A stretch of 32,209 bases of DNA from a virus. This document shows, in pieces, positions 1-10,486 of this stretch. Position 1 is the stretch's first letter, and every line of letters begins with the position of its first letter. A program made the translations under genes and the position numbers. A model generated the notes under the pieces. The model did not search any database and was not told the DNA's origin. It saw nothing but the letters and a program-made list of their open reading frames with translations. Where the stretch lies: IMG/VR virus record IMGVR_UViG_3300028025_001287, positions 1 through 32,209 of that record, one strand, 5' to 3'.

Positions 1-1768
1 TATTGTATTCATCAAAAAACATTGCTGTCTGAGTAGCAAGTGCTAATTGATTTAAGACTTGTGCAACATTTTGATCTGGAGCAACAAAAAAATACGGAAT
101 AATTGGATCTGACTCTCCAGCAACACGTTTAAAGGTATAGTTTGTAAAACCAATATAATCAAGAAGTGTTGTTATTGCATAACTTAAAGATGTTTGAGTA
201 GTTAATAGTCTTGGTGCTGACATAGATTCTAAGAAAAAGAAAAAATCTCTTAACTGAATAGATATTGTTCCCGCAGTTACATCTGCTTGTGGAAAACCCT
301 CTGAGTATAAAGTTTTGATAGGAACATAATAATCAAACCCATCTACACCTAAGATTACTTCATAAAAATTAAATTTGATGTTTTTTCTTACATATTCTGA
401 AACAATGCTTGAAGAATTTTGATCATTAAATGCTTGGTCATCATCAAACAAAGATATCTCTCCGTTAGATGCAAGCAACTGTCCAACTGGCAAAGATGTA
501 ATCCCAATATCAGAAAGTGTTTTAGTAATTCTAAAGTCAGTAACTTTATCAGAAATATCAACAATTAATCTTGGAGACATTTCAATTAAATCAAAGGTAG
601 AGTCAAACTTATTCATAACATCAACGACTATACGCATTCCACGTATATATTGAAATTCTCTATAAGTTACGTCTCCGTCTATATCATTATCAAATGAGTC
701 TGGAGATGTTAAATCAGTTACAAAATTAGTATTGTTGGCTACCTCTTCTGAGCCTAATTGCCATCCATACTGTGGTGTAAATGTTGCATAGTCTCCATTA
801 GTCCAGATATAGAATGTTCCACGATCCCCTTCGTTTTCAATAACAAGGTAGGCATAACCTTCTACGCTTGTTTCTGGAAGCAATGTGTCTGAAGATAGTG
901 TTTCTGCAAATACAAAAGAAGACTGATACTCTTCTGGAATAATTAAACCATATTCAAGTTCAACGTATCCATCTGTATCTATGATTGGTTCTCCCGATGC
1001 TCTTGTGTCATTTTCTCTAAATGAATATGCATCTACCCAACTATTGCCTTTAAGGTACTGAACCTTCCACCTTGTGGGAGTTGTTTTATTTGCAGTTCCA
1101 AATAATGGATCTGCTATTGAAGAAGTTCCATTAATAAATGGACCTAAATTAACATCACCAATGTTTGTCTGCATTTTAATAATAATTCTATTGGTTGGAA
1201 CGTTTTCTTTATATACAACAAATGGAGCAGCATCATCAATATAGTACAATCCATTAGAAATATTTTTAGCAATGCCTCTTTCAATATTATTTTCTGTTCT
1301 ATATGATGTCCAATACTTAAACTCATCATACCTAGAAGGCATATAGTATCTTGGTCTTTGTGCCATTGATGCACCAGAGTTTGCTAAAAATTTATTATTA
1401 AAATATAGTGGTTTATTAATACCTGATCTAGGTCTAAATGGCTTTAAGCAATCTTCTAAAGAATATATCATCTTCATCTTATCTTTAGTTGATGTAAATA
1501 ACTGAGGCACATTTGAATTTGTAAAACCACCATCAATTACCACATCGGCATCTGTTGCTCCAGTAAAATAATTTCCAGCATCTAGTTGGTCAAAATCATT
1601 TGGTAGTGTAAAATATTGTGAAGAACTGTCTAATGGTCTATACCTATAGTTGCCAAGTTTATAAATATTGTCTGGCATATTCATATTCCACTCAGCCAAA
1701 ACTAATGACTGCAGCCTAACTGTTGCAGATGTTTCTAGGTGTGTCTTTAGCGCTTCATTTACAAACAC
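1..1768 (-). CDS. Minor tail / baseplate-like protein (3' end beyond window)
   Basis: Continuous reading frame of 589 codons without a stop, running off the left edge of the window. I chose the GTG at 1768-1766 because AGAGGT lies just upstream, inside the last codons of the preceding gene, and this start leaves a gap of one base after its stop. The first in-frame ATG (in NMNMPDN) is about 28 codons further in. The protein begins FVNEALKTHLET and is rich in Asp, Asn and aromatic residues with predicted beta structure; near the visible end it reads QVLNQLALATQTAMFFDEYN. No membrane segment or catalytic motif is seen. Its place directly after the tape measure and distal-tail genes is where siphoviruses encode tail-tip or baseplate hub proteins, so a tail-tip role is inferred from position. 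I do not recognise the family with certainty. Confidence 0.75.
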   Translation of the reverse strand, partial: MFVNEALKTHLETSATVRLQSLVLAEWNMNMPDNIYKLGNYRYRPLDSSSQYFTLPNDFDQLDAGNYFTGATDADVVIDGGFTNSNVPQLFTSTKDKMKMIYSLEDCLKPFRPRSGINKPLYFNNKFLANSGASMAQRPRYYMPSRYDEFKYWTSYRTENNIERGIAKNISNGLYYIDDAAPFVVYKENVPTNRIIIKMQTNIGDVNLGPFINGTSSIADPLFGTANKTTPTRWKVQYLKGNSWVDAYSFRENDTRASGEPIIDTDGYVELEYGLIIPEEYQSSFVFAETLSSDTLLPETSVEGYAYLVIENEGDRGTFYIWTNGDYATFTPQYGWQLGSEEVANNTNFVTDLTSPDSFDNDIDGDVTYREFQYIRGMRIVVDVMNKFDSTFDLIEMSPRLIVDISDKVTDFRITKTLSDIGITSLPVGQLLASNGEISLFDDDQAFNDQNSSSIVSEYVRKNIKFNFYEVILGVDGFDYYVPIKTLYSEGFPQADVTAGTISIQLRDFFFFLESMSAPRLLTTQTSLSYAITTLLDYIGFTNYTFKRVAGESDPIIPYFFVAPDQNVAQVLNQLALATQTAMFFDEYN

Positions 1769-1769
1769 T

Positions 1770-2411
1770 TTAGACCTCTTCCAGCGTTACCGAAATATTC
1801 CAAAGATCATGGTTACCACCACCACGTTTTACGACAGTATAGTTAAAGTCAGCAAAGTATACCTGCATAATTTGATTATATTGTGCTAGATGACCATAAG
1901 CAGCACTATCTTTACCAAAGTTATTATATTTATCATATGCTAAATACATCCAGAATGGACCTTTATGATTTTCATACCAATCCAATAACTCTACTCCACC
2001 TGCTCCACCATCTGCTGTGTACTCTTGACCAGCAACATTTTTATATGGTGAAGCACCAGTTGTTGGATTAAAATCTGCTGGTAAATGAAAACCTCTAGAT
2101 GGTAATAGATTCCAAGATAATGACATAGTTAATTTGTCGGCAATATGATAAGACCTCATCCTACCATTGATGGTTCTTTGACGTTGTTCTATTCTTACTG
2201 GTTTAAATTGAAGTTCCCCTCGATTATGGTCAGAAAGTATTAAGAACTGGTCTAGAAGGGCTTCATCAGCCCCCTCTGGGGCATCTACGCCTATTTCATA
2301 GCCTGTTGGTACATAAACTCCATCTACCAAGGTTCCTGCGTTCTCAGACCAAAGTAAAGCCTGTGGGCGTTGATATCTACGACGACCTGTTAAATATGCT
2401 GCGGTAGCCAT
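1770..2411 (-). CDS. Distal tail-like minor tail protein
   Basis: 213 residues, beginning MATAAYLTGRRRYQR. The start codon shares one base with the tape measure stop (TAATG arrangement), so the two are probably translationally coupled. The protein is soluble, rich in aromatic residues and predicted to be mostly beta, with segments such as GPFWMYLAYDKYNN and a C-terminal NISVTLEEV that resembles the last strand of a beta-sandwich. The first gene after the tape measure in siphoviruses usually encodes the distal tail protein that closes the tube and anchors the tip. That assignment rests on position, length and general character and not on a recognised motif. Confidence 0.7.
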   Translation of the reverse strand: MATAAYLTGRRRYQRPQALLWSENAGTLVDGVYVPTGYEIGVDAPEGADEALLDQFLILSDHNRGELQFKPVRIEQRQRTINGRMRSYHIADKLTMSLSWNLLPSRGFHLPADFNPTTGASPYKNVAGQEYTADGGAGGVELLDWYENHKGPFWMYLAYDKYNNFGKDSAAYGHLAQYNQIMQVYFADFNYTVVKRGGGNHDLWNISVTLEEV

Positions 2412-5400
2412 TATCTTTGTCCTCTAATTCTCTGTGAATCAATATACTTAATCTGACCCATTACTGCTCTAGCAATATCGTTAGAACTTGCATTTGATTG
2501 TGGAACTGTAATTCCAATATTATAATTATACATGGTCGTAGAACTGTCTGAAACCGTTGTTGCTACAGATGTTATTGTTGGCATTACTACAGATGAATTA
2601 TTAGATGAATAAACTGCTGGAGTCATATCTTCAATCATTGAAGGGAACTTAGAATTATTCATCTGATTAAGCATTGGACCAAATCTCTTGGTTGCAGCCT
2701 TATTCATTACAAACTCTCCAGGGGTAAGCATTGCTGGAACTGAATCAGATCCAACTCTACCACCTGCAGCAAAATACTTAGGAACCATTCCGCCATAGTT
2801 CATTGGCATAATTTTTCCACCATACATTTTCTTTTGTGTACTACTACCACTACCGCTACTTGTATATACGGTATTGACTATATTTGTTGTTGTAATAATT
2901 CTATTTACATTTTCTGTAAGGGTAATGGTCTTACTCTTGAGGGCTTGCCAAGAAGCAAGGATTGCTGCTGTATTTTTAGCAGATTTACTTGTTTCTGCTT
3001 CAACAGCCTTCATCTTAGACTCTACAGCAGTTAATTCTGTATTAATAATTACCCATTGATCTTTTGTCTGACCTTGGTAAGTAATACTCTTAATAAGTGC
3101 AGCAGTCTGTTTCTCATATTGCTCTTTAGCAAGAGTTGCTTTTTCAAGAGCCTGTTGTGCTGGTACTAAAGATTCACGTTGCTTCTTATCTATATCAAAT
3201 TGATAGTCTCTAATCTTTTTATTAATTGGCTCACGAAGAAGTTCTTTAGCATAAATCTGATCTTGTATAGCAAGGATCTGTGCTTCAACAACTTGACGTT
3301 GTTGTTCTAGTGCAAATGTTTGTTGACCAATTTGGAACTGACGCTCTTCAATTTGAACTCTTGTCATTCCGCTAACTGATACCGCACCAATTTCTGCTTC
3401 TCGTGCAGCAGCAAGAACTCCAGATGATCTACGTGATGCAGCCTCTGCAGCCGTTGCCCTCATTTCTTGAGCAGCAGCAGCGGCGGCGGCAATATCTCCT
3501 TGACTTAATGCATCAGCAAGTGTAAGTCTTTGTTTTTCTTGTGCTGCAATTTCAGAGTTAAGTTGTGAAATTTTTGACAAGGCTTCTTCTTGGGCATCAT
3601 ATTTTTTATTAATGCTTTCTTCTGCTCTATCAATAAGTCCTAAAGTATTTGAAAGAATGTTAGATTCATCACTTAAGTTTGCAAGCGGTCTATCAAAATT
3701 AATATCAGCAGTTCTATTTAAGGTATCAATCTGTGCATTAAGATTATCTATTATTCTTGCTCCGTAGACAGTGTTATATTCTAGGTCATACTGAAGGTTG
3801 CCAATCTTATCTTGATAGTCACTAATAACTTTTTCTGCTGCATCTATTGCTGCTGTTTGAGCATCTATCTCTTTTGTTAGTTCTTTATATGCTGGAGCAG
3901 CGTTTCTTTCTTGTTCAACAAGTGCTGATTGTGCATCAAAATAATCCATTGCCGCACCAAATGAATCTTGGAATATCTGGAACTGACCTTCTCTTGTTTG
4001 CATGTTAAGGTCTTGCTGTAAGTCTTTAACTGCTTGTGCAGCAGCCTTGGCATCAGTAGCCATTCTCTTTAATTCTTCAGAACTAATATCTTTTCCATTT
4101 ATTGCTACTGCAAGTTCGGCATCTGCAACCATTTCAATTGCTTGTGCAGCATCTATTCCAGCATCCTTTAGTTTCATAAACGCATTCCATTGAGCCTTTG
4201 TAGAGTCTACAGTTTGTGACTGTGTAAGTTGATATTCTCCAATTACTGCTTCATCAAATGCTTCTTTAAGAGCCTTGCCTTGGTCAGTTAAAATTGCCTT
4301 ACCATTTTTAATGGTCATATATGTTTTACGAGTCTTATCATCCATTTGACTAATAAAATCAAGGAACTCTTTATTCATTGCTCCAGGTGCTTGGTTCATA
4401 AGGTTTTGCATTACTCCACCAAATTGAGTTAATCCTTTGCCTTTTGTAACCTTGAGCAGTTCATTAATTCCTCCAGTAGCATTAATTGATGCCTTACGAA
4501 CCATTTTGAGTCTATTTAAAATATCATCAAGTGTTGTATCTCTTGCACCTGTGTCTAAATCTGTTTTATCTGTGTCTCCAGGAATTTTACCTTTATCTAG
4601 TTTTCCTTGTCTTCCAACAAGATCTGCTGCTGCTTCTTTTTCAAGTTGTGAACGGTATTCAGGACTCATAATAAGCAGCGGTGTAGTAATTCCCTGTGCA
4701 GCCATGTAAGCCTTTAGAACATTTTCATCTCCTGCAGCAACAAAGTCAATAACAACACTCTTATTAATAGTTTTAGAAGTACCAACCAAAGTTGTCCATA
4801 ACTTATCAAATTCTGCAGATGTCATATCTCCAGTAATGCCTAGATTTAAGAAGGCTTCTTTTGTTAATTCATCTTCAGTTATTCCTGCTAATCTTTCAGT
4901 TATAGCAACAACTTCTTTTATCTGTGTTGCTCCATCATCATTAACATTAATAGTAATGCCATATTTTTGCTGCATGTTAGCAAGAGTTGCAATAGCCTTC
5001 ATATTTTTATCAAAATTCTTTTTATCTTTATTTATAATATCCATAAAGATTGGAAGATTAGTATCTGATACTCCAGCCTTCATAAGCAATTGCATAACTA
5101 GATTTGCATTTTCGCTGCCCTGTGTTTCAACTAAAACTGTAAATTGACTTTGAATGTCTTCATTTTTTGCAAGTTTCATTATAGTTACGGGATCAAGTGA
5201 ACCACTAGCAAATTGAACTTGCAGCATTGCCTTAAAGTCTGCGTCTTTTAATCCATCCATGGCTTTCTTTGCTTCATCAGCAAAAACCTTCATAGGTCCT
5301 TCTTTATAAAGAGAGTCTATTGCTGCATTTATTCCTTTTGTGAATATTTCTGGACCAAAAGCATCTTTTTGTGCAATAAGAAGATTTAAGGCTTCTGCAT

Positions 5401-8400
5401 TTTTAGTATTTAAAGCCTCAAGTGCTGTTTTTCTTTCTTCTTCAATTTTTTTAATTTCATCATCTGTTTTAGCCATTTTAACTTTAATGTCATATTGCCT
5501 ATTAAGCGAATCAACAAGACCATTATTCATTGCTACTTGCTCTAGACCAAGTTGAAGCGCTGCTGCGCCTAGTTTAGCATTTACTTCTCTACGTGTATTT
5601 TGATCTGATAATCCAGCAGCAACGTTTGCTGTTCCTACTGCAGTAAGAGCAGTTCCACCAGCAATTAGTCCTGCACCTGGAAGACCTCCTGCAGCAAGCG
5701 CTGGAACTCCTGCTGCTGCCATAAGTCCACCAACTGCTGCAGTAATTCCTCCACCAATAACTTGACCAATGTTAGTAAATGTTACGGTGTTAACTGATTG
5801 TTCAATAGCAGTCTTAAAGAAATCAGCCTGTCTATTCATTGATTCTTGCTGAATTGCAAGAGTAATCTTAAGTGGATCTGTTGCAAGATTTTCGCCATTA
5901 GGTCCAAGAAGGGTTGTTAATTTTCCACTAATAATTGCTGGTATTTCATAACTCTTTAATTCTTCACCAAGTGCTGATGCAATACTTTTTGCTTGATCTG
6001 TTGTTATTACACCCTGAACAATGGCATAGGCAAGACTATTAGAAATGTTTGTACCAATTTGTTGAATACCTTGACCAGACTGTGCTTGTTTTTCAATATC
6101 AGCCAAAAGGTTTTTGCCAAATTCACTACCAAGAATATTTTGACCAAATTTTCTTTGTACGGCATCTTCACCAGTTAAAGTGGTTTGACGCTTTCTATTT
6201 GCTTCTTCTGTAGCGCTTACCGTTCCAGTAGTTTCTGCAAGACTCTGAAGTTTATCAGATGTCATATTCATAGACTTAGCAAGATCAACTCCAGCCTTTC
6301 TAGCCTTTTCAACATCTTTAGCCATCTTTATAAATACTCCGCCAACAACAGCAATGGCTGCAATTGCTGCTACCCAAGGGTTTGCAAGCATAGGAAGAAG
6401 CATTGTTATTCCTTGTAAACCAAATACAAATGGCATAATCTTTTGAGCCATTTCTCCAACCTGACCACCAGCAAATGAGGCAGCAATTGTCAAACCACTC
6501 ATTGCTCCAATTCCAACGCCTGCCTTTGAACTGAACTGAGTTAGTTTTTCTTTTGTTGTCATCTGAGCCTTTGTAGACTCTTCCATAGATGTAGTAAGTT
6601 TTCTTTCTGCTGCTATTCTACGCTTTGCTTCTTTTAAACTTATCTTTTCTGTTGCTGCTATTAACTGTGCACGAGATAGTTGTGCTGATTGTGATACCGC
6701 TCCAACTGTAGTGCTTCCAGTTTTTTGTCCTGTTGGGATACCCTGCTCGGCTCCAGCAATTCTAATCTTGCCAAGACCTGGAATAAATGCTGGCTTTCCA
6801 CTACGAATTGCACTTGTTGTTTTTTTATTAAGAACTGTTTCGCCCTTACCAATAGCAACTTGCCTTCTATCGCTAATACCTCCACCAACTACACCTACAG
6901 ATGTTGGCTTTGCTCTACCAGTTTGACCATCAACAACTCCAGTCTTAGTTCTTGATTTCTTTGTAGGGGTTATATCTGCCAAAGTTTTCATTGGTTGTGA
7001 GTAGAAATTACTCTTTGAGCGATACTCTAGTCCTGCAAGCACAGCCTTTGCCTGATATGAATTAGGATTGATTGAGGCATCATATCTAGCAACAGCACGT
7101 AGTGTTTCTGCTGCTCTAGCATTTGTTGGATGTGTTCCAGACTGTAACTTCTTAAGTTCATTTCTATCAATTCCCATTGACTTAAGTTGTTCGTCAGACA
7201 TTCCAAGTAGATTTTGACCAAGTTTACCCTTTACAGTATTTAAGTAGTTATTTACATATCCTAAATCTGCTACTAGGTTATTAGCCTTCCACTCTTTAAC
7301 TCCAGCACTTCTTACTTCTTGAATGTGAGATGCTTGAACATTAAATAAATTCTTTTCTTGTTGTGGTGTTAAAACAATTCCCTGTCTTCTTAAGACTTCC
7401 TTAATGGCACGAGTCTCTGACATAAATCCTGATTGAGACTGCTTGGCAAGATTTCTAATTGATGATGGTGCAGATGTTCCAGTTGATGAGCCTCTACCAA
7501 TAGAAAGTCTTCTATCAAGTTGTGAAGCAGTCATTGGGCGACCACGCTCAACATTTCTATCTAAAGCATTTACAATTTTTTCTGTTTGATATCCATCTGC
7601 AAGAAGTTGTTCAATTTTTTTCTTAAGAGCAAGTGCAGTTTTTTGACTTGTTGTAGGATATGTTTTACCACCAAATGATAACATGCCGTCTGCAGTAACT
7701 GTTGCTTTGTTTCCTTGCATTCTTGCAAGTAATTTTGCACTTCTTGCTGCAAACGCTTCATTGCTTTCTTGTGTTACTCCAGATAAACCTAAGACAAGTC
7801 TATTTACTTGGCTTGGGTTAGTATTAAGAACCTGTGATGAAGGTCCGCTTAGATCCATCTTTGGTTGGAACTGTGGAGAATTAGCAAATGGTTGTGCGTC
7901 TCCAGTTCCAGTTCCAAATGCTTGTAGTTTTCCACTAAGCATTGCATCAATAATTGGTTGGAACTGTGGATCTTGTGCTATATCTGTTGGTATTACTGCT
8001 TCTCCAGGCATCAATACTGCAGGAACATTATCTTTTCTTCCCCTGCCTGGAACAGATGCTGTTCCTCTAGCAAATTTCTTTGGAGCGCCACCCTTACCTG
8101 GCATCATCATGCCTGGGTTTGCTCTAGCAAAGTTTGCTGCTGCTACTGTAGCATCAATGTATGCTTGGCGAAGTAATCTAACTGCAGATGTTTCTGCTGT
8201 AAATGACTGTGTTAATCTTGTGTGTGCTTGGTTAAGAGATGCAGCAACAGTTGCAGCCTCAAGTTGCTCTGCATTCATGTATCCAGTTTGCTCTGCAAGA
8301 ATCTTTGTATTACCACCAAGTTTTAAGAATCCACCACGAAGAGCAAGGAATAATTTAATAATATTTGCTACACCGTTAGCAAGCAAACCAAATGTCATCA

Positions 8401-10075
8401 ATAATGTTGGACCAATAATGCCAACAAGCGTAGAAGCAATTACAATAAACTTCTTTGTTCCATCTCCAAGGTTATTAAACTTATCAAGCAGATTTCCAAT
8501 AGTTTTAACAATTGGGGTAACTGCTTCAAGAAATGTTTTTCCAATCGGAGCAATTGCTAACTTAAGTTCTTCTACTGCTGACTTAAACTGTGTTCCAACA
8601 GCATCTTCTACTGTTTTTAATTCTCGTTCAGATAGGATTGCAAGTTGTTCTACAGATGAGCCAGCAAGTTGCAGTACTCTGCTTGCCTGTGTACCATCTT
8701 TAGTTACGTTCTGGAATAGTGTTGATAGACGTGAAAACTGAAACTTACCAAACAACTGTTCAATTGCACGAGCACGATTAAGTGGATCAAGTGTATCCAA
8801 TGCTCTTGAAAAATCAATAACTGTTTGTCTTACGTTTCCTTGATTTCCTTCAACGATTGCCTTAATATTAATTCCATAACCAGCAAGCATTTCTGCTGCC
8901 TTTTTGGTTGGGTTAATAAGTGATGCCAAACCAGACTTAAGTGCGTTAGCACCTTCTGATGCATTAATTCCACCTTCCTTCATCGCTGTTAGGAAGAATG
9001 CTAAATCTTCTACATTTCCACCAAGTTGCTGTACAACTGGACCAGCCTTTGGAATTGCGATTGTTAAATCTTCAATAGATACAACTGTTTGGTTTTCTAC
9101 GGAGTTTAAGAAGTCAATCTTTTTTGCCAAATCTTCTGATGCTATACCAAAAGCGTTAGTAAGAGATATTGTTGTTTCTAATGCTTGTGTTTGTTCTACA
9201 CCGCCAAGAACTGCAAGTCTATTTGCTTCTGCTACCTGTGCAGTAAGGTCTGCCCCCTGCTTACCCATTGCTGCAGCCTGTGAAGCAAGTTCCATAGTTT
9301 TAACTGCAGAAACTCCATATTTGGTAAACTCTTTAGCAAGAGCCTCAATATCTGCAAGAGCCTTAGTTGTTTGATCTGTTGTGGTAAACATGTCACCATA
9401 AACACGCTTAAACTTAATAGCCTGTGCTTCAAGATCCATGAATGTTTTGGCTGCTGCTGTACCAAAATATGCAAGTGGTACTGTAAATCCAACCATCAAC
9501 TGGCGACCAGCCCACTGGGTATTCTTACCAAAGTTTAGAAGATTGGTAGAACCTTGCTTAACTAACTGATTAAATAATGCTTGTTTCTGTGCTGCTAAGG
9601 CTGTTTTTGTGGCGTAATCATTCATATCCAATGTTCTTGGTGTGATTGCCATTGCCTTCATTGCACCAGATGCATCACGACCCATCTTAATATATTGGGT
9701 CTGCATCTTCTTGACACGTTCTTCGGCTACCTTGCCAATTGTGTCAAACTCTTGTCTAAATAACTTTCCGAATGTCTTAGTAGATCCGCCTGCATAACGG
9801 AAATACTCACGCATAGAGAGTTTATTTTTCTCCAGTGCGTGAGTAAACGACTCCGTTGAAGTTCTTACCAACCCCATCTGGGCAGAGAATTTGCCAGTGG
9901 CATTAATAGCGTTTAAAAGATTAGTCTGTAGATTCTTTTGTGCTGCTGATGAGGCTGCACTATTCTTTGCTACAGAAGAATGGAAGTTGGCTAATTGACG
10001 CTGTAAGTTTTTAAGTTCTGCCAGTGCCGCTGACGTATCAATATGTACGCCAATATTAGCATTTACATCAGCCAT
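2411..10075 (-). CDS. Tail tape measure protein
   Basis: 2554 residues, the longest gene here. Tape measure proteins fill the tail tube, set its length and are thought to be ejected ahead of DNA. Residues about 200-480 resemble the TP901-type core (PhageMin_Tail): KAGPVVQQLGG, EGGINASEGANALKSGL and LNRARAIEQLFGKFQ. Hydrophobic helical stretches lie near residues 545-580, 1190-1255 and 1430-1480 and could insert into the host membrane. Residues about 2025-2350 are rich in Ala, Gln and Glu and look like a long coiled coil. A DxVPAxLxPGExV motif occurs near residue 688 (DNVPAVLMPGEAVIPTD) and near 2450 (DSVPAMLTPGEFVMNKA), with a diverged copy near 1077 (IGKGETVLNKK). At about 0.15 nm per residue the tail would be about 380 nm. 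The start has AGAGGTG seven bases upstream. Confidence 0.97.
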   Translation of the reverse strand: MADVNANIGVHIDTSAALAELKNLQRQLANFHSSVAKNSAASSAAQKNLQTNLLNAINATGKFSAQMGLVRTSTESFTHALEKNKLSMREYFRYAGGSTKTFGKLFRQEFDTIGKVAEERVKKMQTQYIKMGRDASGAMKAMAITPRTLDMNDYATKTALAAQKQALFNQLVKQGSTNLLNFGKNTQWAGRQLMVGFTVPLAYFGTAAAKTFMDLEAQAIKFKRVYGDMFTTTDQTTKALADIEALAKEFTKYGVSAVKTMELASQAAAMGKQGADLTAQVAEANRLAVLGGVEQTQALETTISLTNAFGIASEDLAKKIDFLNSVENQTVVSIEDLTIAIPKAGPVVQQLGGNVEDLAFFLTAMKEGGINASEGANALKSGLASLINPTKKAAEMLAGYGINIKAIVEGNQGNVRQTVIDFSRALDTLDPLNRARAIEQLFGKFQFSRLSTLFQNVTKDGTQASRVLQLAGSSVEQLAILSERELKTVEDAVGTQFKSAVEELKLAIAPIGKTFLEAVTPIVKTIGNLLDKFNNLGDGTKKFIVIASTLVGIIGPTLLMTFGLLANGVANIIKLFLALRGGFLKLGGNTKILAEQTGYMNAEQLEAATVAASLNQAHTRLTQSFTAETSAVRLLRQAYIDATVAAANFARANPGMMMPGKGGAPKKFARGTASVPGRGRKDNVPAVLMPGEAVIPTDIAQDPQFQPIIDAMLSGKLQAFGTGTGDAQPFANSPQFQPKMDLSGPSSQVLNTNPSQVNRLVLGLSGVTQESNEAFAARSAKLLARMQGNKATVTADGMLSFGGKTYPTTSQKTALALKKKIEQLLADGYQTEKIVNALDRNVERGRPMTASQLDRRLSIGRGSSTGTSAPSSIRNLAKQSQSGFMSETRAIKEVLRRQGIVLTPQQEKNLFNVQASHIQEVRSAGVKEWKANNLVADLGYVNNYLNTVKGKLGQNLLGMSDEQLKSMGIDRNELKKLQSGTHPTNARAAETLRAVARYDASINPNSYQAKAVLAGLEYRSKSNFYSQPMKTLADITPTKKSRTKTGVVDGQTGRAKPTSVGVVGGGISDRRQVAIGKGETVLNKKTTSAIRSGKPAFIPGLGKIRIAGAEQGIPTGQKTGSTTVGAVSQSAQLSRAQLIAATEKISLKEAKRRIAAERKLTTSMEESTKAQMTTKEKLTQFSSKAGVGIGAMSGLTIAASFAGGQVGEMAQKIMPFVFGLQGITMLLPMLANPWVAAIAAIAVVGGVFIKMAKDVEKARKAGVDLAKSMNMTSDKLQSLAETTGTVSATEEANRKRQTTLTGEDAVQRKFGQNILGSEFGKNLLADIEKQAQSGQGIQQIGTNISNSLAYAIVQGVITTDQAKSIASALGEELKSYEIPAIISGKLTTLLGPNGENLATDPLKITLAIQQESMNRQADFFKTAIEQSVNTVTFTNIGQVIGGGITAAVGGLMAAAGVPALAAGGLPGAGLIAGGTALTAVGTANVAAGLSDQNTRREVNAKLGAAALQLGLEQVAMNNGLVDSLNRQYDIKVKMAKTDDEIKKIEEERKTALEALNTKNAEALNLLIAQKDAFGPEIFTKGINAAIDSLYKEGPMKVFADEAKKAMDGLKDADFKAMLQVQFASGSLDPVTIMKLAKNEDIQSQFTVLVETQGSENANLVMQLLMKAGVSDTNLPIFMDIINKDKKNFDKNMKAIATLANMQQKYGITINVNDDGATQIKEVVAITERLAGITEDELTKEAFLNLGITGDMTSAEFDKLWTTLVGTSKTINKSVVIDFVAAGDENVLKAYMAAQGITTPLLIMSPEYRSQLEKEAAADLVGRQGKLDKGKIPGDTDKTDLDTGARDTTLDDILNRLKMVRKASINATGGINELLKVTKGKGLTQFGGVMQNLMNQAPGAMNKEFLDFISQMDDKTRKTYMTIKNGKAILTDQGKALKEAFDEAVIGEYQLTQSQTVDSTKAQWNAFMKLKDAGIDAAQAIEMVADAELAVAINGKDISSEELKRMATDAKAAAQAVKDLQQDLNMQTREGQFQIFQDSFGAAMDYFDAQSALVEQERNAAPAYKELTKEIDAQTAAIDAAEKVISDYQDKIGNLQYDLEYNTVYGARIIDNLNAQIDTLNRTADINFDRPLANLSDESNILSNTLGLIDRAEESINKKYDAQEEALSKISQLNSEIAAQEKQRLTLADALSQGDIAAAAAAAQEMRATAAEAASRRSSGVLAAAREAEIGAVSVSGMTRVQIEERQFQIGQQTFALEQQRQVVEAQILAIQDQIYAKELLREPINKKIRDYQFDIDKKQRESLVPAQQALEKATLAKEQYEKQTAALIKSITYQGQTKDQWVIINTELTAVESKMKAVEAETSKSAKNTAAILASWQALKSKTITLTENVNRIITTTNIVNTVYTSSGSGSSTQKKMYGGKIMPMNYGGMVPKYFAAGGRVGSDSVPAMLTPGEFVMNKAATKRFGPMLNQMNNSKFPSMIEDMTPAVYSSNNSSVVMPTITSVATTVSDSSTTMYNYNIGITVPQSNASSNDIARAVMGQIKYIDSQRIRGQR

Positions 10076-10097
10076 TCATTTACACCTCTTTTAAGTA

Positions 10098-10430
10098 TTA
10101 GTTGTTTGCAAGTACTGTATTTAAAAGAGTATTTGCGTCTGTTAGTTTAACTCCAGAAGCGGCTTCAATAACCTTATAAACTGTTGGGAGATCTAGGATC
10201 TCTTCTAGTTTGTTGATATCTTTAGACAGGTCTGGACTGTACTGCTCCATTGCAATTTGTACACATTCAATAAGAAGAGTCATTGACTTCTCGTTATCTT
10301 CTGCCACCCCTGCTACTTGTTCGAACTTCTTCATAAATGGACGGAGCAAAGAGATCTTAAGTGGACGTACCTTAATCTTTGAGCCATCCATAAGGGTAAG
10401 TTCTGTGCCCTCATGTACGGTTGTTGCCAT
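10098..10430 (-). CDS. Tail assembly chaperone, G-like domain only (paralogue of the upstream gene)
   Basis: 110 residues. It aligns along its whole length with the first ~95 residues of the gene just upstream: both start MATTV, then have a DG turn, PLKI, a LxxFM segment, an LxECVxxxMxQY helix and a (L/M)PT(V/I)YKV motif. Its position immediately before the tape measure gene is the classical place of tail assembly chaperones, which coat the tape measure during tail tube polymerisation. It ends shortly after the shared domain (TVLANN) and has no T-type extension. A clear AGGAGG is present eight bases before the ATG, and a consensus-like promoter precedes it. It probably arose by duplication and may supply the short chaperone form that other phages make by frameshifting. 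Confidence 0.85.
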   Translation of the reverse strand: MATTVHEGTELTLMDGSKIKVRPLKISLLRPFMKKFEQVAGVAEDNEKSMTLLIECVQIAMEQYSPDLSKDINKLEEILDLPTVYKVIEAASGVKLTDANTLLNTVLANN

Positions 10431-10457
10431 GTATTTCCTCCTATATAGGTTAACTCA

Positions 10458-10486
10458 ATTATAGCATAAACAGGCTATTTTGTTAA
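10458..10486 (-). promoter_or_regulatory. Consensus-like promoter of the short chaperone gene
   Basis: TTAACA (10486-10481), 17-base spacer, TGC-TATAAT (10463-10458), 27 bases before the ATG at 10430, which also has AGGAGG. The -35 box overlaps the last codons of the upstream chaperone. This is the most complete promoter of the minus strand. Confidence 0.7.

Noticed and set aside
7683-8741. Long open frame of 352 codons on the plus strand opposite the tape measure gene
   Set aside because: It is antisense to a well-supported coding region, has a composition expected from the reverse complement of Ala/Gly/Thr-rich codons and shows no ribosome-binding site or family motif. Many shorter plus-strand frames have the same origin.
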